Positions 50,026 through 57,577 of a stretch of DNA of 64,000 nucleotides are shown here, piece after piece. The stretch comes from DAOTXR01 sp034435375. GTDB taxonomy: Bacteria > Chloroflexota > Anaerolineae > Aggregatilineales > UBA3940. The notes below the pieces were generated by a model. It ran no database searches. It saw only the letters and a list, made by a program, of their open reading frames with translations, and was not told where the DNA came from. The position numbers and the translations under genes were made by a program. The stretch is taken from contig DAOTXR010000062.1 of the NCBI GenBank assembly GCA_034435375.1, positions 62,001 through 126,000 of the forward strand. Direction: 5' to 3'. How positions within the stretch are numbered: the stretch's first letter is position 1; every line of letters starts with the position of its first letter.

Positions 50026-50409
50026 TCAGTTCTGGCAAAACTCTGGAGGTTCTGGCGTGGTCTGCTCAACGATGCGTTCGAGAGTCCAATCAGCCAAGTC
50101 ACAGATAGAGCGCCAAGTGATATCATTGCGGATATAGCTTTCCTTATCACGGGCATCCGTTGGTACAACATCCATCAGGCTGCTCACATGATAGTCAAAG
50201 TCCAGCAGAATCATCAGCATCGCCTCAGAAACGCCAATAGTTGAAAGGCCCTTTCCACCAGAGAAGGTGCTGTACCAGCGATCGAGTAGCTCATCTGGAA
50301 TAAAAGTTGCGGGTTGGCTGCCCTGAACGACGAGCTGGCGCTCGACATCGGCGATCTCAGAGAGTACATCTAACAACAAACCCCACCGCTTCATCTCCTC
50401 AATTTCCAT
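50026..50409 (-). CDS. Conserved-looking protein of unknown function
   Basis: A 127-residue acidic helical protein I do not recognise. It has no signal peptide or membrane segment. A predicted helical N-terminus (EIEEMKRWGLLLDVLSEIAD) is followed by a mixed region with two Trp-rich patches (LDRWYSTF and ITWRSICDLADW). GAGGA lies four bases upstream of the ATG, and codon use is like that of neighbouring genes, so it is probably real. It stands alone between miaB and the arsenic region. The gap 50410-50703 has no gene. Confidence 0.6.
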   Translation of the reverse strand: MEIEEMKRWGLLLDVLSEIADVERQLVVQGSQPATFIPDELLDRWYSTFSGGKGLSTIGVSEAMLMILLDFDYHVSSLMDVVPTDARDKESYIRNDITWRSICDLADWTLERIVEQTTPEPPEFCQN

Positions 50410-50703
50410 CTTGTCCTCGCTTTCACCTGCTCAGGTGGTAACATTTTGAAGATTCTACCGTGCTCTCAGATTGACATCAATGAGGGATTGCCCCACTTTG
50501 ACATGACGATTGTGCATAGTCTCGGATTTTGCCGGCCTCCTCGATGACTTTGAAGATCGATTACGTCTATGAGAGCGCTTCGGTTCCCCCTCCCCTCATG
50601 GCTACCCAGAGATCGGTTAAACTACCGGAACCATGTCCACTTGACGTTGTGACATCTTGTCGCTATTCTCAAGCCTCTCAGGATGTTTAAAGAGAATTCA
50701 CCT

Positions 50704-50937
50704 ATGGCGGAACCAATTCTGATCAGTGTATGCGGCTCATGTGCTCTGTCCGAGTCTGATCTGCGGGCAGAACTGCGCCGCCTGCGTCAGCAGTACGGTG
50801 ACAGGCTCACAATTATCGAGGTAGACTGTCTGGACGCCTGCGATCACGCTCCGGCAATTAGCGTGGATGGGGTAGTACTCGCCCCTGTGACGCCGGCAAT
50901 GCTGCGGCGACATATAGAGGGAAAGATCGACGCTTAG
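50704..50937 (+). CDS. Small four-Cys ferredoxin-like protein
   Basis: A 77-residue protein with four Cys in the order CGSC (C10, C13) and CLDAC (C42, C46), followed by HAPAISVDG. The pattern resembles the thioredoxin-fold [2Fe-2S] ferredoxin of the NuoE/Fdx type, in which a CxxxxC-like pair and a CLxxC pair bind the cluster, but the first pair is tighter here. The start at 50704 (MAEPILISVC) is taken; the in-frame ATG at 50683 is less likely. It is the first gene of the arsenic region and could pass electrons to or bind metal for ArsM chemistry, but that is inference. Confidence 0.72.
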   Translation: MAEPILISVCGSCALSESDLRAELRRLRQQYGDRLTIIEVDCLDACDHAPAISVDGVVLAPVTPAMLRRHIEGKIDA

Positions 50938-50958
50938 CCAACGATCATCGGAGGCCGC

Positions 50959-50987
50959 TTGACATATTGATGGACTTCGATATAATT
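50959..50987 (+). promoter_or_regulatory. arsR promoter with overlapping operator
   Basis: TTGACA (50959-50964), 16 bases, TATAAT (50981-50986). The ATG begins six bases after the -10, so the mRNA is probably leaderless. A 22-base element, ATTGATGGACTTCGATATAATT (50966-50987, 22 bases so quoted in two parts: ATTGATGGACT and TCGATATAATT), spans the spacer and -10 and matches the arsM operator at 17 of 22 positions. Confidence 0.75.
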
Positions 50988-50992
50988 GGGTC

Positions 50993-51319
50993 ATGAACAT
51001 GAATCCGGTTCTGTTCGCCAAAGCCATCGCTGACGAGACACGCCAGGAGATCATGAAGCACCTGTGTTGTGTCTGGCTGAGCGTCAACGACATTGTTGAG
51101 AAACTGGGTGGCCGCGTCAACCAGCCAACGGTGAGCCACCACCTCAAGAAGCTGGAGGAAGCCGATTTGGTGATCGTGCGACAGGAAGGACGTCAACGGT
51201 TCTACACGCTAAACCAGAAGCGCCTTACACTGTGCTGCGGGATGCTTGTGCGTTCGTTTGCCCCTGACTACGCTAAGCCACTTGCCACAGTTGAGGAGGT
51301 TCAGGACTCCCAGAATTAG
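50993..51319 (+). CDS. arsR: ArsR/SmtB-family metalloregulator
   Basis: A 108-residue winged-helix repressor of the ArsR/SmtB family. The recognition helix region NQPTVSHHLKKLEEADLV (43-60) is typical. The usual alpha-3 CxC site is replaced by C25-C26 in HLCCVW, and a second Cys pair C81-C82 lies near the C-terminus, so arsenite or antimonite could be bound by these thiols. The ATG at 50993 is fixed by a promoter whose expected start lies on it, so translation probably begins leaderless. The operator shared with arsM suggests autoregulation and control of arsM. Confidence 0.88.
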   Translation: MNMNPVLFAKAIADETRQEIMKHLCCVWLSVNDIVEKLGGRVNQPTVSHHLKKLEEADLVIVRQEGRQRFYTLNQKRLTLCCGMLVRSFAPDYAKPLATVEEVQDSQN

Positions 51320-51351
51320 CCATTTCGCCTCTTTTTTTTTTGACCCAAAAC

Positions 51352-51373
51352 ATCGATGTATATCGATATAACT
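51352..51373 (+). promoter_or_regulatory. arsM operator/-10 region
   Basis: ATCGATGTATATCGAT (51352-51367) is an inverted repeat of ATCGAT with a 4-base spacer; the -10-like TATAAC (51367-51372) overlaps it. It aligns with the arsR promoter element at 17 of 22 positions. The nearest -35 (TTGACC, 51340-51345) has a 21-base spacer, so basal strength may be low. Confidence 0.65.
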
Positions 51374-51387
51374 GACAAGGTGAACCC

Positions 51388-52149
51388 ATGGATAACAACG
51401 CAGAACAAGTACGAAGTGCAGTACGTGACTTATACAGTGCGCTCGCGTCGGTAAGCACCTGTTGTGGCTCATCGGCAGTCTCCGAGTGTAGTTGCTCTGC
51501 ATCCCAGCTTTACGAGGGATCCCTGTTGGGCGATCTGCCGGTGGAGGTGACCGGCCTGGCTCTAGGATGTGGCGACCCAGTGACGATAGCGAGTCTGAAG
51601 CCTGGTGAGACCGTCCTGGACCTAGGGAGTGGGGGCGGCATCGACTGCTTCCTGGCTGCCCGTCAGGTCGGTGAAACAGGTCACGTGATCGGTGTTGACA
51701 TGACGCCAGAAATGATCGCCAGAGCTAACTCTAACCGCGAGAGAGTCAGAGCAACGAATGTTGAGTTTCGGCAGGGGGTGATCGAGAATCTGCCCGTAGT
51801 CGATAGCAGCGTAGATGTGATCATCTCCAACTGTGTGATCAACCTCTCACCAGATAAAGCTGCCGTGTTTCGTGAGGCATATCGTGTACTCAAGCCAGGG
51901 GGGCGTGTGTCGATTAGTGACATCGTGACCGAGGGCAGTTTCAGCCCAGAAATGCGCGCCAAGCTGCCGCTATGGGCAGAGTGTATCACGGGTGCAATTG
52001 ACGTGAATGAATACGTGGGGATCATGCAGGAGGCTGGTTTCGTAGATATCGAGATCGTCCACAAGGTCGAAACTACGGTCCTCCCTGCCACCCCGACAGG
52101 CACCCCACGGCTCTTCAGTGCCCGTATCGTGGCACACAAACCAATGTGA
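51388..52149 (+). CDS. arsM: Arsenite S-adenosylmethionine methyltransferase
   Basis: A 253-residue ArsM, which adds methyl groups to As(III) in the cytoplasm. Motif I is VLDLGSGGGIDC (76-87). The three conserved arsenic-binding Cys of ArsM are present: C61 in LALGCGDP, C149 in ISNCVINLS and C199 in AECITGAI. An N-terminal cluster of Cys (C25, C26, C34, C36) may add metal affinity. AAGGTG lies five bases before the ATG. It sits 68 bases after arsR with its own operator. No arsenite efflux gene (arsB or acr3) or arsenate reductase is visible, so detoxification may rely on methylation. Confidence 0.93.
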   Translation: MDNNAEQVRSAVRDLYSALASVSTCCGSSAVSECSCSASQLYEGSLLGDLPVEVTGLALGCGDPVTIASLKPGETVLDLGSGGGIDCFLAARQVGETGHVIGVDMTPEMIARANSNRERVRATNVEFRQGVIENLPVVDSSVDVIISNCVINLSPDKAAVFREAYRVLKPGGRVSISDIVTEGSFSPEMRAKLPLWAECITGAIDVNEYVGIMQEAGFVDIEIVHKVETTVLPATPTGTPRLFSARIVAHKPM

Positions 52150-52188
52150 CCTACCGCTACAAGAGCTTCCCTAGGAGGAAGACTGCCA

Positions 52189-52812
52189 GTGAATAGCAAA
52201 AGTTACTTTGATCAGATAGCAGGCCAGTGGGACACGTTGCGCGAGAGCTTCTTCTCGATCGCAGTGCGGGATCGCGCCATAAAAGAGGCAGGGGTGCGGC
52301 CAGGCCAGCACGCTGCCGACGTTGGGGCAGGAACTGGCTTTGTCACTGAGGCGCTGCTTCAAGCCGGGCTGGCGGTAATTGCCATCGACCAGTCTGAGGC
52401 AATGCTGGCCCAGCTGCGCGCCAAGTTCGGCCATGCGGTTCCACTGGACTGTCGTCGCGGTGACGCGGAGAAGCTGCCCCTCAATAGCGAATCTGTAGAC
52501 CATGTCTTCGCCAACATGTACCTACACCATGTCGAGTCTCCGTCTGCGGCCATCTGTGAGATGGTGCGCATCCTCAAGCCGGGTGGCAGATTGGTGATCA
52601 CCGATCTCGACGAGCATAACTTTGAGTTCCTGGCTACCGAGCAACACGATCGCTGGCTGGGCTTCAAGCGCGACGACGTGCGGCGTTGGTTTGAGGAAGC
52701 CGGATTGAAAAACGTCGTGGTTGACTGCGTCGGGGAGAATTGTTGTGCGGACTCGACCTGCGGGCAAGGATCGGCGCAGGTCAGCATCTTCGTCGCTTCT
52801 GGCGAGAAATAG
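52189..52812 (+). CDS. Class I methyltransferase with Cys-rich C-terminus
   Basis: A 207-residue SAM-dependent methyltransferase of the UbiE/SmtA type. Motif I AADVGAGTGFV is at 42-52, the acidic residue follows in VIAIDQSE, and RILKPGGRLVITD is motif VI. The last 30 residues have a compact Cys group, C180, C185, C186 and C191 (NCCADSTC), that is not part of the methyltransferase core and could bind arsenic or another soft metal. The GTG at 52189 has TAGGAGGA nine bases upstream. It follows arsM by 39 bases in the same direction, so a role in metalloid handling is likely but unproven. Confidence 0.83.
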   Translation: MNSKSYFDQIAGQWDTLRESFFSIAVRDRAIKEAGVRPGQHAADVGAGTGFVTEALLQAGLAVIAIDQSEAMLAQLRAKFGHAVPLDCRRGDAEKLPLNSESVDHVFANMYLHHVESPSAAICEMVRILKPGGRLVITDLDEHNFEFLATEQHDRWLGFKRDDVRRWFEEAGLKNVVVDCVGENCCADSTCGQGSAQVSIFVASGEK

Positions 52813-52870
52813 CAGAAGAGTCCAGGGCTGCCAGGGCAGGGAACGCGGGATGCCTGCGCTCCCTGCCCTG

Positions 52871-53653
52871 CTATTCCTTCCGCCCAATGACAATCCCCTC
52901 AGTGAGCCTGAAGGTCAACCAAGCACCAACCTGACGAGGTTGGAGCCAGGAACGAACGTCCGAAGGGGCCTGGACTAACAACACACGCAGCCGTAGGAGG
53001 TCAGCGCCAGAGACACCGGCACGGGCCGCCCACTCGTCAAAATCAAGTTCCTTCTGGACCGTCTCACGGTGAACAACGGCCAACCCTGCCGAGAAGAAAA
53101 AGGTCTCCCAATCTTCGAGCGCATAGGCCCAACTGTGCGATGGATCGCGCAGTCTCTCGAAGGTGTTCACAAATCGTGCGACCTTCGGTTCGCCGCTGAC
53201 GATGTTATCGGCGACGGCTAATACGCCACCGGAGCGCAGCACACGTGCACACTCGCTGACAAATGCGCCAACGTTCGAGAAACGGTGGGCTGCAACCCGA
53301 CAAGTGACACACTCGAAAGCTTCTGCCGGAAACGGTAGCCGTTCGGCATCGACCTGGGCATAGCGCAAATTGCCAGCTGCCATCCGACTACCACGCTGTC
53401 GGGCTATCTCGATCATCGGGAGCGTCAGACCACAGGCAATGACTTGCTCAGTACATGAAGCAAAGGCAAGGGCTGTACGCCCGCCATCTGCTGTCACATC
53501 AAGCATCCGCCAGTTTTTCTGGGGCTTTGTCAAGGCCAGAAGACGTTCCAGACTGGCATCGCTGGCATGTGCAACTCCGGCGCTGTACGGGGCCATGTTG
53601 GCGCTAACCTCTCGCTGGCCCAAGTTCCCCTGCTCGCAATCCATAGTGGCCAT
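52871..53653 (-). CDS. UbiE-like class I methyltransferase
   Basis: A 260-residue methyltransferase. MLDVTADGGRTALAFAS (about 49-65) is motif I with an unusual DGGR in place of GxGxG; EVRYAQ-like, ECVTCRVAAHRFS and RVLRSGGVLAVAD carry the later motifs. It resembles the family of menaquinone/ubiquinone-type C-methyltransferases, but substrate cannot be stated. The gene is convergent with the Cys-tailed methyltransferase and 26 bases downstream of queG, with which it shares direction. Its grouping with two other methyltransferases is notable but may be chance. Confidence 0.78.
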   Translation of the reverse strand: MATMDCEQGNLGQREVSANMAPYSAGVAHASDASLERLLALTKPQKNWRMLDVTADGGRTALAFASCTEQVIACGLTLPMIEIARQRGSRMAAGNLRYAQVDAERLPFPAEAFECVTCRVAAHRFSNVGAFVSECARVLRSGGVLAVADNIVSGEPKVARFVNTFERLRDPSHSWAYALEDWETFFFSAGLAVVHRETVQKELDFDEWAARAGVSGADLLRLRVLLVQAPSDVRSWLQPRQVGAWLTFRLTEGIVIGRKE

Positions 53654-53679
53654 AATACCAGACCTCGTCCCAGTTTTGC

Positions 53680-54819
53680 CTACGAGCTGCCCTCGAGAGC
53701 CGCTATGATCTCTTGACGGACGGCTTGATCGCTCTCACGGGTCAGTGCCTTGTGCAGCATTCCCCGACCCTTCCTCAGCCTGCCCAGCGCCCAGGCAGCG
53801 TGACCGCGAACCAGTGGGCTTGCGTCGCTCAACAGAGGGATCAGAAGCGCAGAGAGATCTTCAAGACCACTGTTGCCAGCGGCAATACATGCATTGCGAA
53901 CCATCTGTGCTCGCTTGATGCGGTAGATTGCCGATCCGGTAAAGTGCTCCGCAAATGTCTCGTCTGTGAGCGTCAGCAGGGTAGAGAGGGGTGGTGCAGC
54001 GCGATCAACGTGGACGGCAGCGAACTCACCGACCAACGGCGCTGACGGAGTGAAGCGCTGCCACGGACAGACTTGTTGGCACACATCGCAGCCATAGACC
54101 CAGTTGCCCATTCGAGGGCGTAACTCTGATGGGATGAATCCTCTGTGCTCAATCGTCAGATATGAGATGCATCGACGCGCGTCGAGCACGTAAGGGCGCG
54201 GGAAAGCATTGGTCGGGCAGGCCACCATGCAGCGCTCACAAGTGCCGCAGCTCGGCATGGAGAGATCGGGCGTGTCGAAATCCAGTGTAGCGTTGGTGAT
54301 GACTTCCCCCAAAAAGAAGTAACTCCCCCGCCGGGGATGGATCAGCAGCGTGTTCTTGCCGAAAAAACCCAACCCTGCACGTTGTGCATGGTCTCGCTCT
54401 AAAATTGCGCCAGTATCGACGTAGGCGCGGGTAGAGACCTCACTTGCTGCCTCAACTTTTACGAAGGCCGCCAGAATCTCCAGACGTGACAGCATCACGG
54501 CGTGATAGTCGGCAGACCAGGCATAGTTTGAAATGCGGCCACGCGCCAGGTCGCCTGTGATGCTGTCAGGGAGCGCCGGAGCAGCATAGTCCATCGTCAC
54601 GCTGATCACAGATTGGGCGCCGGGCAGAATCAACGCCAAGTCGCGGCGGCGAACCACACGGTCAGGGCGTGCCAGGTAGTCCATCGTCCCGTGCATCCCG
54701 GCTTCGATCCAGTCCAAGAAAGCCTGGAGGTGAGAGGCAGGTTCCGCCGGGCTGATACCCACTGTGGAAAAGCCCAGTTCCACACCCCGTTGTTTGATCC
54801 GCTGGCTGAGGGGACTCAT
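53680..54819 (-). CDS. queG: Epoxyqueuosine reductase
   Basis: A 379-residue QueG, which reduces epoxyqueuosine in tRNA to queuosine with cobalamin and two [4Fe-4S] clusters. VDTGAILERDHAQRAGLGFFGKNT (134-156 in part) includes the catalytic D135; the cluster Cys are C191, C194, C197, C201 and C217, C244, C247, C251. The C-terminal HEAT-like repeat LSDASPLVRGHAAWALGRLR is typical of the tRNA-binding tail. It completes the pathway that tgt, elsewhere in this window, begins. The first gene of a pair with a UbiE-like methyltransferase 26 bases downstream. Confidence 0.93.
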   Translation of the reverse strand: MSPLSQRIKQRGVELGFSTVGISPAEPASHLQAFLDWIEAGMHGTMDYLARPDRVVRRRDLALILPGAQSVISVTMDYAAPALPDSITGDLARGRISNYAWSADYHAVMLSRLEILAAFVKVEAASEVSTRAYVDTGAILERDHAQRAGLGFFGKNTLLIHPRRGSYFFLGEVITNATLDFDTPDLSMPSCGTCERCMVACPTNAFPRPYVLDARRCISYLTIEHRGFIPSELRPRMGNWVYGCDVCQQVCPWQRFTPSAPLVGEFAAVHVDRAAPPLSTLLTLTDETFAEHFTGSAIYRIKRAQMVRNACIAAGNSGLEDLSALLIPLLSDASPLVRGHAAWALGRLRKGRGMLHKALTRESDQAVRQEIIAALEGSS

Positions 54820-54885
54820 TCTGCTGTACTACCTGCTTAGGCTCAGGGCTGACATTGACTCCATTGTATGAAAGGGGAGCCTGTC

Positions 54886-54927
54886 AGAAAAGAGACAGGC
54901 TGCGCTGGCTACCAGGCAGCCTGTCTC
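54886..54927 (-). terminator. Intrinsic terminator of the GltD-like gene
   Basis: On the minus strand GAGACAGGCTGC (54927-54916) pairs perfectly with its complement at 54903-54892, a 12-bp stem with a 12-base loop, followed by TTTTCT. A third copy of the arm (GACAGGCT) lies just beyond at 54885-54878 and could compete for pairing. Confidence 0.85.
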
Positions 54928-54956
54928 TGCCTCTTTGTTGTTGGAAGAAGGAGGTT

Positions 54957-56414
54957 CTATTTGCTCGCCAGGTACTTGTTGATAGACGCAGCAGCCCGCT
55001 GGCCAGCCCGCAGCGCGACATTCACCAGCGCCGGGCCTGTCACGTTGTCACCGCCAGCAAAGATATTCTCACGGCTGGTCTGACCGGTCCTTTCATCGAC
55101 AGCGACCAGCCCCCATTTGTGAGTCCTGAGGTCGGGTGTTGTCTCGCCGATCAGAGGATCCGGCCAGAAACCGATAGCGAGGATCACGTCGTCAACCTCA
55201 ACCTCATACTCCGATCCTTCGATAGGCACCGGACGGCGGCGACCTGAGCTGTCGGGTTCGCCCAGTTCCATACGGATCATGCGCATCGCATCGACATTGC
55301 CGTCTCCATCACGATCAAGTAACTCAACCGGGGCAGTCAGATAGATGATCCGAGCACCCTCGTCAATAGCGTTGTGGCGCTCAGCTGCATTGCCAGGCAT
55401 CTCGGCTTCGGTACGGCGATAGTAGCAGATCACCTCTTCCGCACCCAGCCTCAGCGCAGTACGCAAGCAGTCGGTAGCAGTGTCACCGCCACCGATGACC
55501 GCAACCCGCTCACCAACCTGCACGCGGTCGCGCTTGTCGGCGGGCAGCATGTCATCCGGCACGTTGGCCCGCACCAGGAAGTCAAGTGAGCCATAGACGC
55601 GCCCCAGGTCTTCCCCTGGCACCTTCATGTTGGCCTCGACCTGTGCACCAGTGCCGATGAATACAGCATCATACCCGTCACGCTCGATCAAATCGTCTAG
55701 CGTGATGTCTTTACCGACCCGGGTGTTCATCACGAACCTGACGCCGAGCTGGGATAGCCAATCGACCTTCCATTGAACAAGTGACTTATTGAGCTTAAAG
55801 CTTGGAATGCCATAGACCAGCAAACCGCCCGGGGCAGGCATCGCGTCATACACCGTCACGTCATGACCAGCTAGCACGACCTTCTCAGCTACCGTCAGGC
55901 CCGCAGGCCCTGCCCCGATGACAGCCACTTTCTTACCCGTCGAAGTCGCCTTAGGGGGCAGAGGGACTCCACCGTGCTCACGTTGCCAGTCGGCAACAAA
56001 TGCTTCCAGGCCGCGGGTGTTGATGCCCTTGCCACGCCGAGTCAGGACGCAGCTTGCAGCGCAACTCGATTCGCCAGGACATACGCGGCCGCAAATCTCT
56101 GGCATTGGATTGGTCCTACGGTAAATCTCGGCTGCTTCGAGGAAATTACCCTGCTCAATGGCCCACAGAGCTGCCGGAATGTCATTGCCCACCGGGCACG
56201 CCCCAACGCAGGCCGAAGGGGTCGGGCAGTGCAAGCAGCGTGCGGCCTCTTCCATGGCCTGTTCCGGCGTCAATGGAATGCAGCACTCCTCAAAGTCGGA
56301 AAGCCGGCTCGCAGCTGGGCGATATGCACGAGAGACTGGGGGCATCCTGACACGAGCCTTGCGGCCCATGGAGTCGAGTTCGTCGGTGTATAGCATGTTT
56401 GCTGTGATAGTCAT
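54957..56414 (-). CDS. GltD-like NAD(P)-dependent flavoprotein oxidoreductase
   Basis: A 485-residue member of the glutamate synthase small-subunit family. The N-terminal Fer4-type domain has Cys at 60, 63, 69, 73 and 108, 112, 118, 122 for two [4Fe-4S] clusters; GAGPAG (167-172) binds FAD and GGGDTA (308-313) NADPH. The large subunit gltB, which the name GltD implies, is not adjacent, so it could serve another partner as in NfnB, dihydropyrimidine dehydrogenase-like or glutamate synthase complexes. It is a single gene with its own terminator. Length is close to that of GltD (about 470). Confidence 0.87.
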   Translation of the reverse strand: MTITANMLYTDELDSMGRKARVRMPPVSRAYRPAASRLSDFEECCIPLTPEQAMEEAARCLHCPTPSACVGACPVGNDIPAALWAIEQGNFLEAAEIYRRTNPMPEICGRVCPGESSCAASCVLTRRGKGINTRGLEAFVADWQREHGGVPLPPKATSTGKKVAVIGAGPAGLTVAEKVVLAGHDVTVYDAMPAPGGLLVYGIPSFKLNKSLVQWKVDWLSQLGVRFVMNTRVGKDITLDDLIERDGYDAVFIGTGAQVEANMKVPGEDLGRVYGSLDFLVRANVPDDMLPADKRDRVQVGERVAVIGGGDTATDCLRTALRLGAEEVICYYRRTEAEMPGNAAERHNAIDEGARIIYLTAPVELLDRDGDGNVDAMRMIRMELGEPDSSGRRRPVPIEGSEYEVEVDDVILAIGFWPDPLIGETTPDLRTHKWGLVAVDERTGQTSRENIFAGGDNVTGPALVNVALRAGQRAAASINKYLASK

Positions 56415-56593
56415 ACGGCATCATCCTCTCCAGAAACATAAGGCCGACTGATCGCCCATTCTAGAGAATAGCCATTTTCAACCTGGAGTTTAGTTCCAAA
56501 TGTCACAAGTCTCCCTGCTGACTGTCGTCCTATCGGTTAACATTTGTCTGAATCATCGGGGTTGACCATAGTAGCTGTAGATGGCAAACGCTG

Positions 56594-56599
56594 TATAAT
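56594..56599 (+). promoter_or_regulatory. Candidate -10 of the lipoprotein hydrolase gene
   Basis: TATAAT 34 bases before the ATG. No consensus -35 lies at 16-19 bases; TTGACC is 26 bases upstream. Confidence 0.4.
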
Positions 56600-56632
56600 G
56601 GGAATCATCGACTGCTCCAGAGGGAGGTTAGA

Positions 56633-57541
56633 ATGTGTAAGCAGCTGCCCGCGATATTTTTAGGGGTATTGGCTGCAATACCCCTGATGGCCTGCACGGG
56701 TGCGCCTGCCACACCGGAAAGCATCGCTCAGAAGCCTACAGCGACCGAACAGCCTTCCATGACAGAGCCTAGAGTGACTCCAACTCAGGCTGAGCCGACA
56801 GAAGCTCCTGAGCCAACAGAGGTCCCCTCATTGCCAGAACCCCAGCGTATAGAGTTTGACTCTGAAGACGGAACCCCCCTGGTCGGAATGTATTATGCCC
56901 CAGCGGTTGGTCCAGCACCCGGCATTCTGTTGATGCATCAGATGGGAGTCAGTAAAGAGATATGGGAGCCGCTGATCGCTGCGCTGCGCGGAGAGCCGAC
57001 TGCCGCACAGCGCACAGCGCCACTGGCCGCGCCTGCCTCTGAGGGCCGCGGCTACGCGATCTTCGCTTTCGACATTCCTGATCACGGCGAAAGCGGTGGG
57101 GATTTCACTGACGCAGCCATGCTCGCCGCGGCTCGGACAGCGCTGCAGCTGTTCCGAACCATGGATGGCGTCGACCCAGACACCATTGTCATGGTTGGGG
57201 CCAGCGTAGGGGCAGATGCCTCGGTGGATGAGTGCAACGAAGGTTGCATAGCTGCTATCCCGATCTCCCCTGGCAGCTATCTCGGTGTGGATTTCAACAG
57301 TGCTCTAGAAGCGCTGAAAGAGGAGAAAGATCCGCCAGTTTTATGCATTGCCGCCCAGGATGATGCGCCATCGGCTTACACCTGCCAGAGCGGCGAGTCG
57401 GTAGGTTTGACGGACTACCAGATACACATCTATGAAGGCAGGGGGCACGGGAATTTTCTGTTCTTTGAAGAGACCCTGGCACCGCCGCCACATATTATCG
57501 ACCTGATCATGCAATGGCTTGACGTGCACCTGCCGAGGTGA
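56633..57541 (+). CDS. Alpha/beta-hydrolase lipoprotein
   Basis: A 302-residue lipoprotein. The lipobox LMAC ends at C21 and is followed by a long Thr/Pro/Glu linker (22-70). The catalytic domain is a dienelactone-hydrolase-like alpha/beta hydrolase: GASVG with nucleophile S191, a DIPDHGES segment for the oxyanion region, QDD at about 243 for the Asp and GRGHGNF for the His. It therefore should hydrolyse an ester at the outer surface of the membrane. GGGAGG lies six bases before the ATG. The substrate is unknown. Confidence 0.84.
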   Translation: MCKQLPAIFLGVLAAIPLMACTGAPATPESIAQKPTATEQPSMTEPRVTPTQAEPTEAPEPTEVPSLPEPQRIEFDSEDGTPLVGMYYAPAVGPAPGILLMHQMGVSKEIWEPLIAALRGEPTAAQRTAPLAAPASEGRGYAIFAFDIPDHGESGGDFTDAAMLAAARTALQLFRTMDGVDPDTIVMVGASVGADASVDECNEGCIAAIPISPGSYLGVDFNSALEALKEEKDPPVLCIAAQDDAPSAYTCQSGESVGLTDYQIHIYEGRGHGNFLFFEETLAPPPHIIDLIMQWLDVHLPR

Positions 57542-57577
57542 CATCGAACACACAAGGGCACTGTCGTGATCTCTGTG

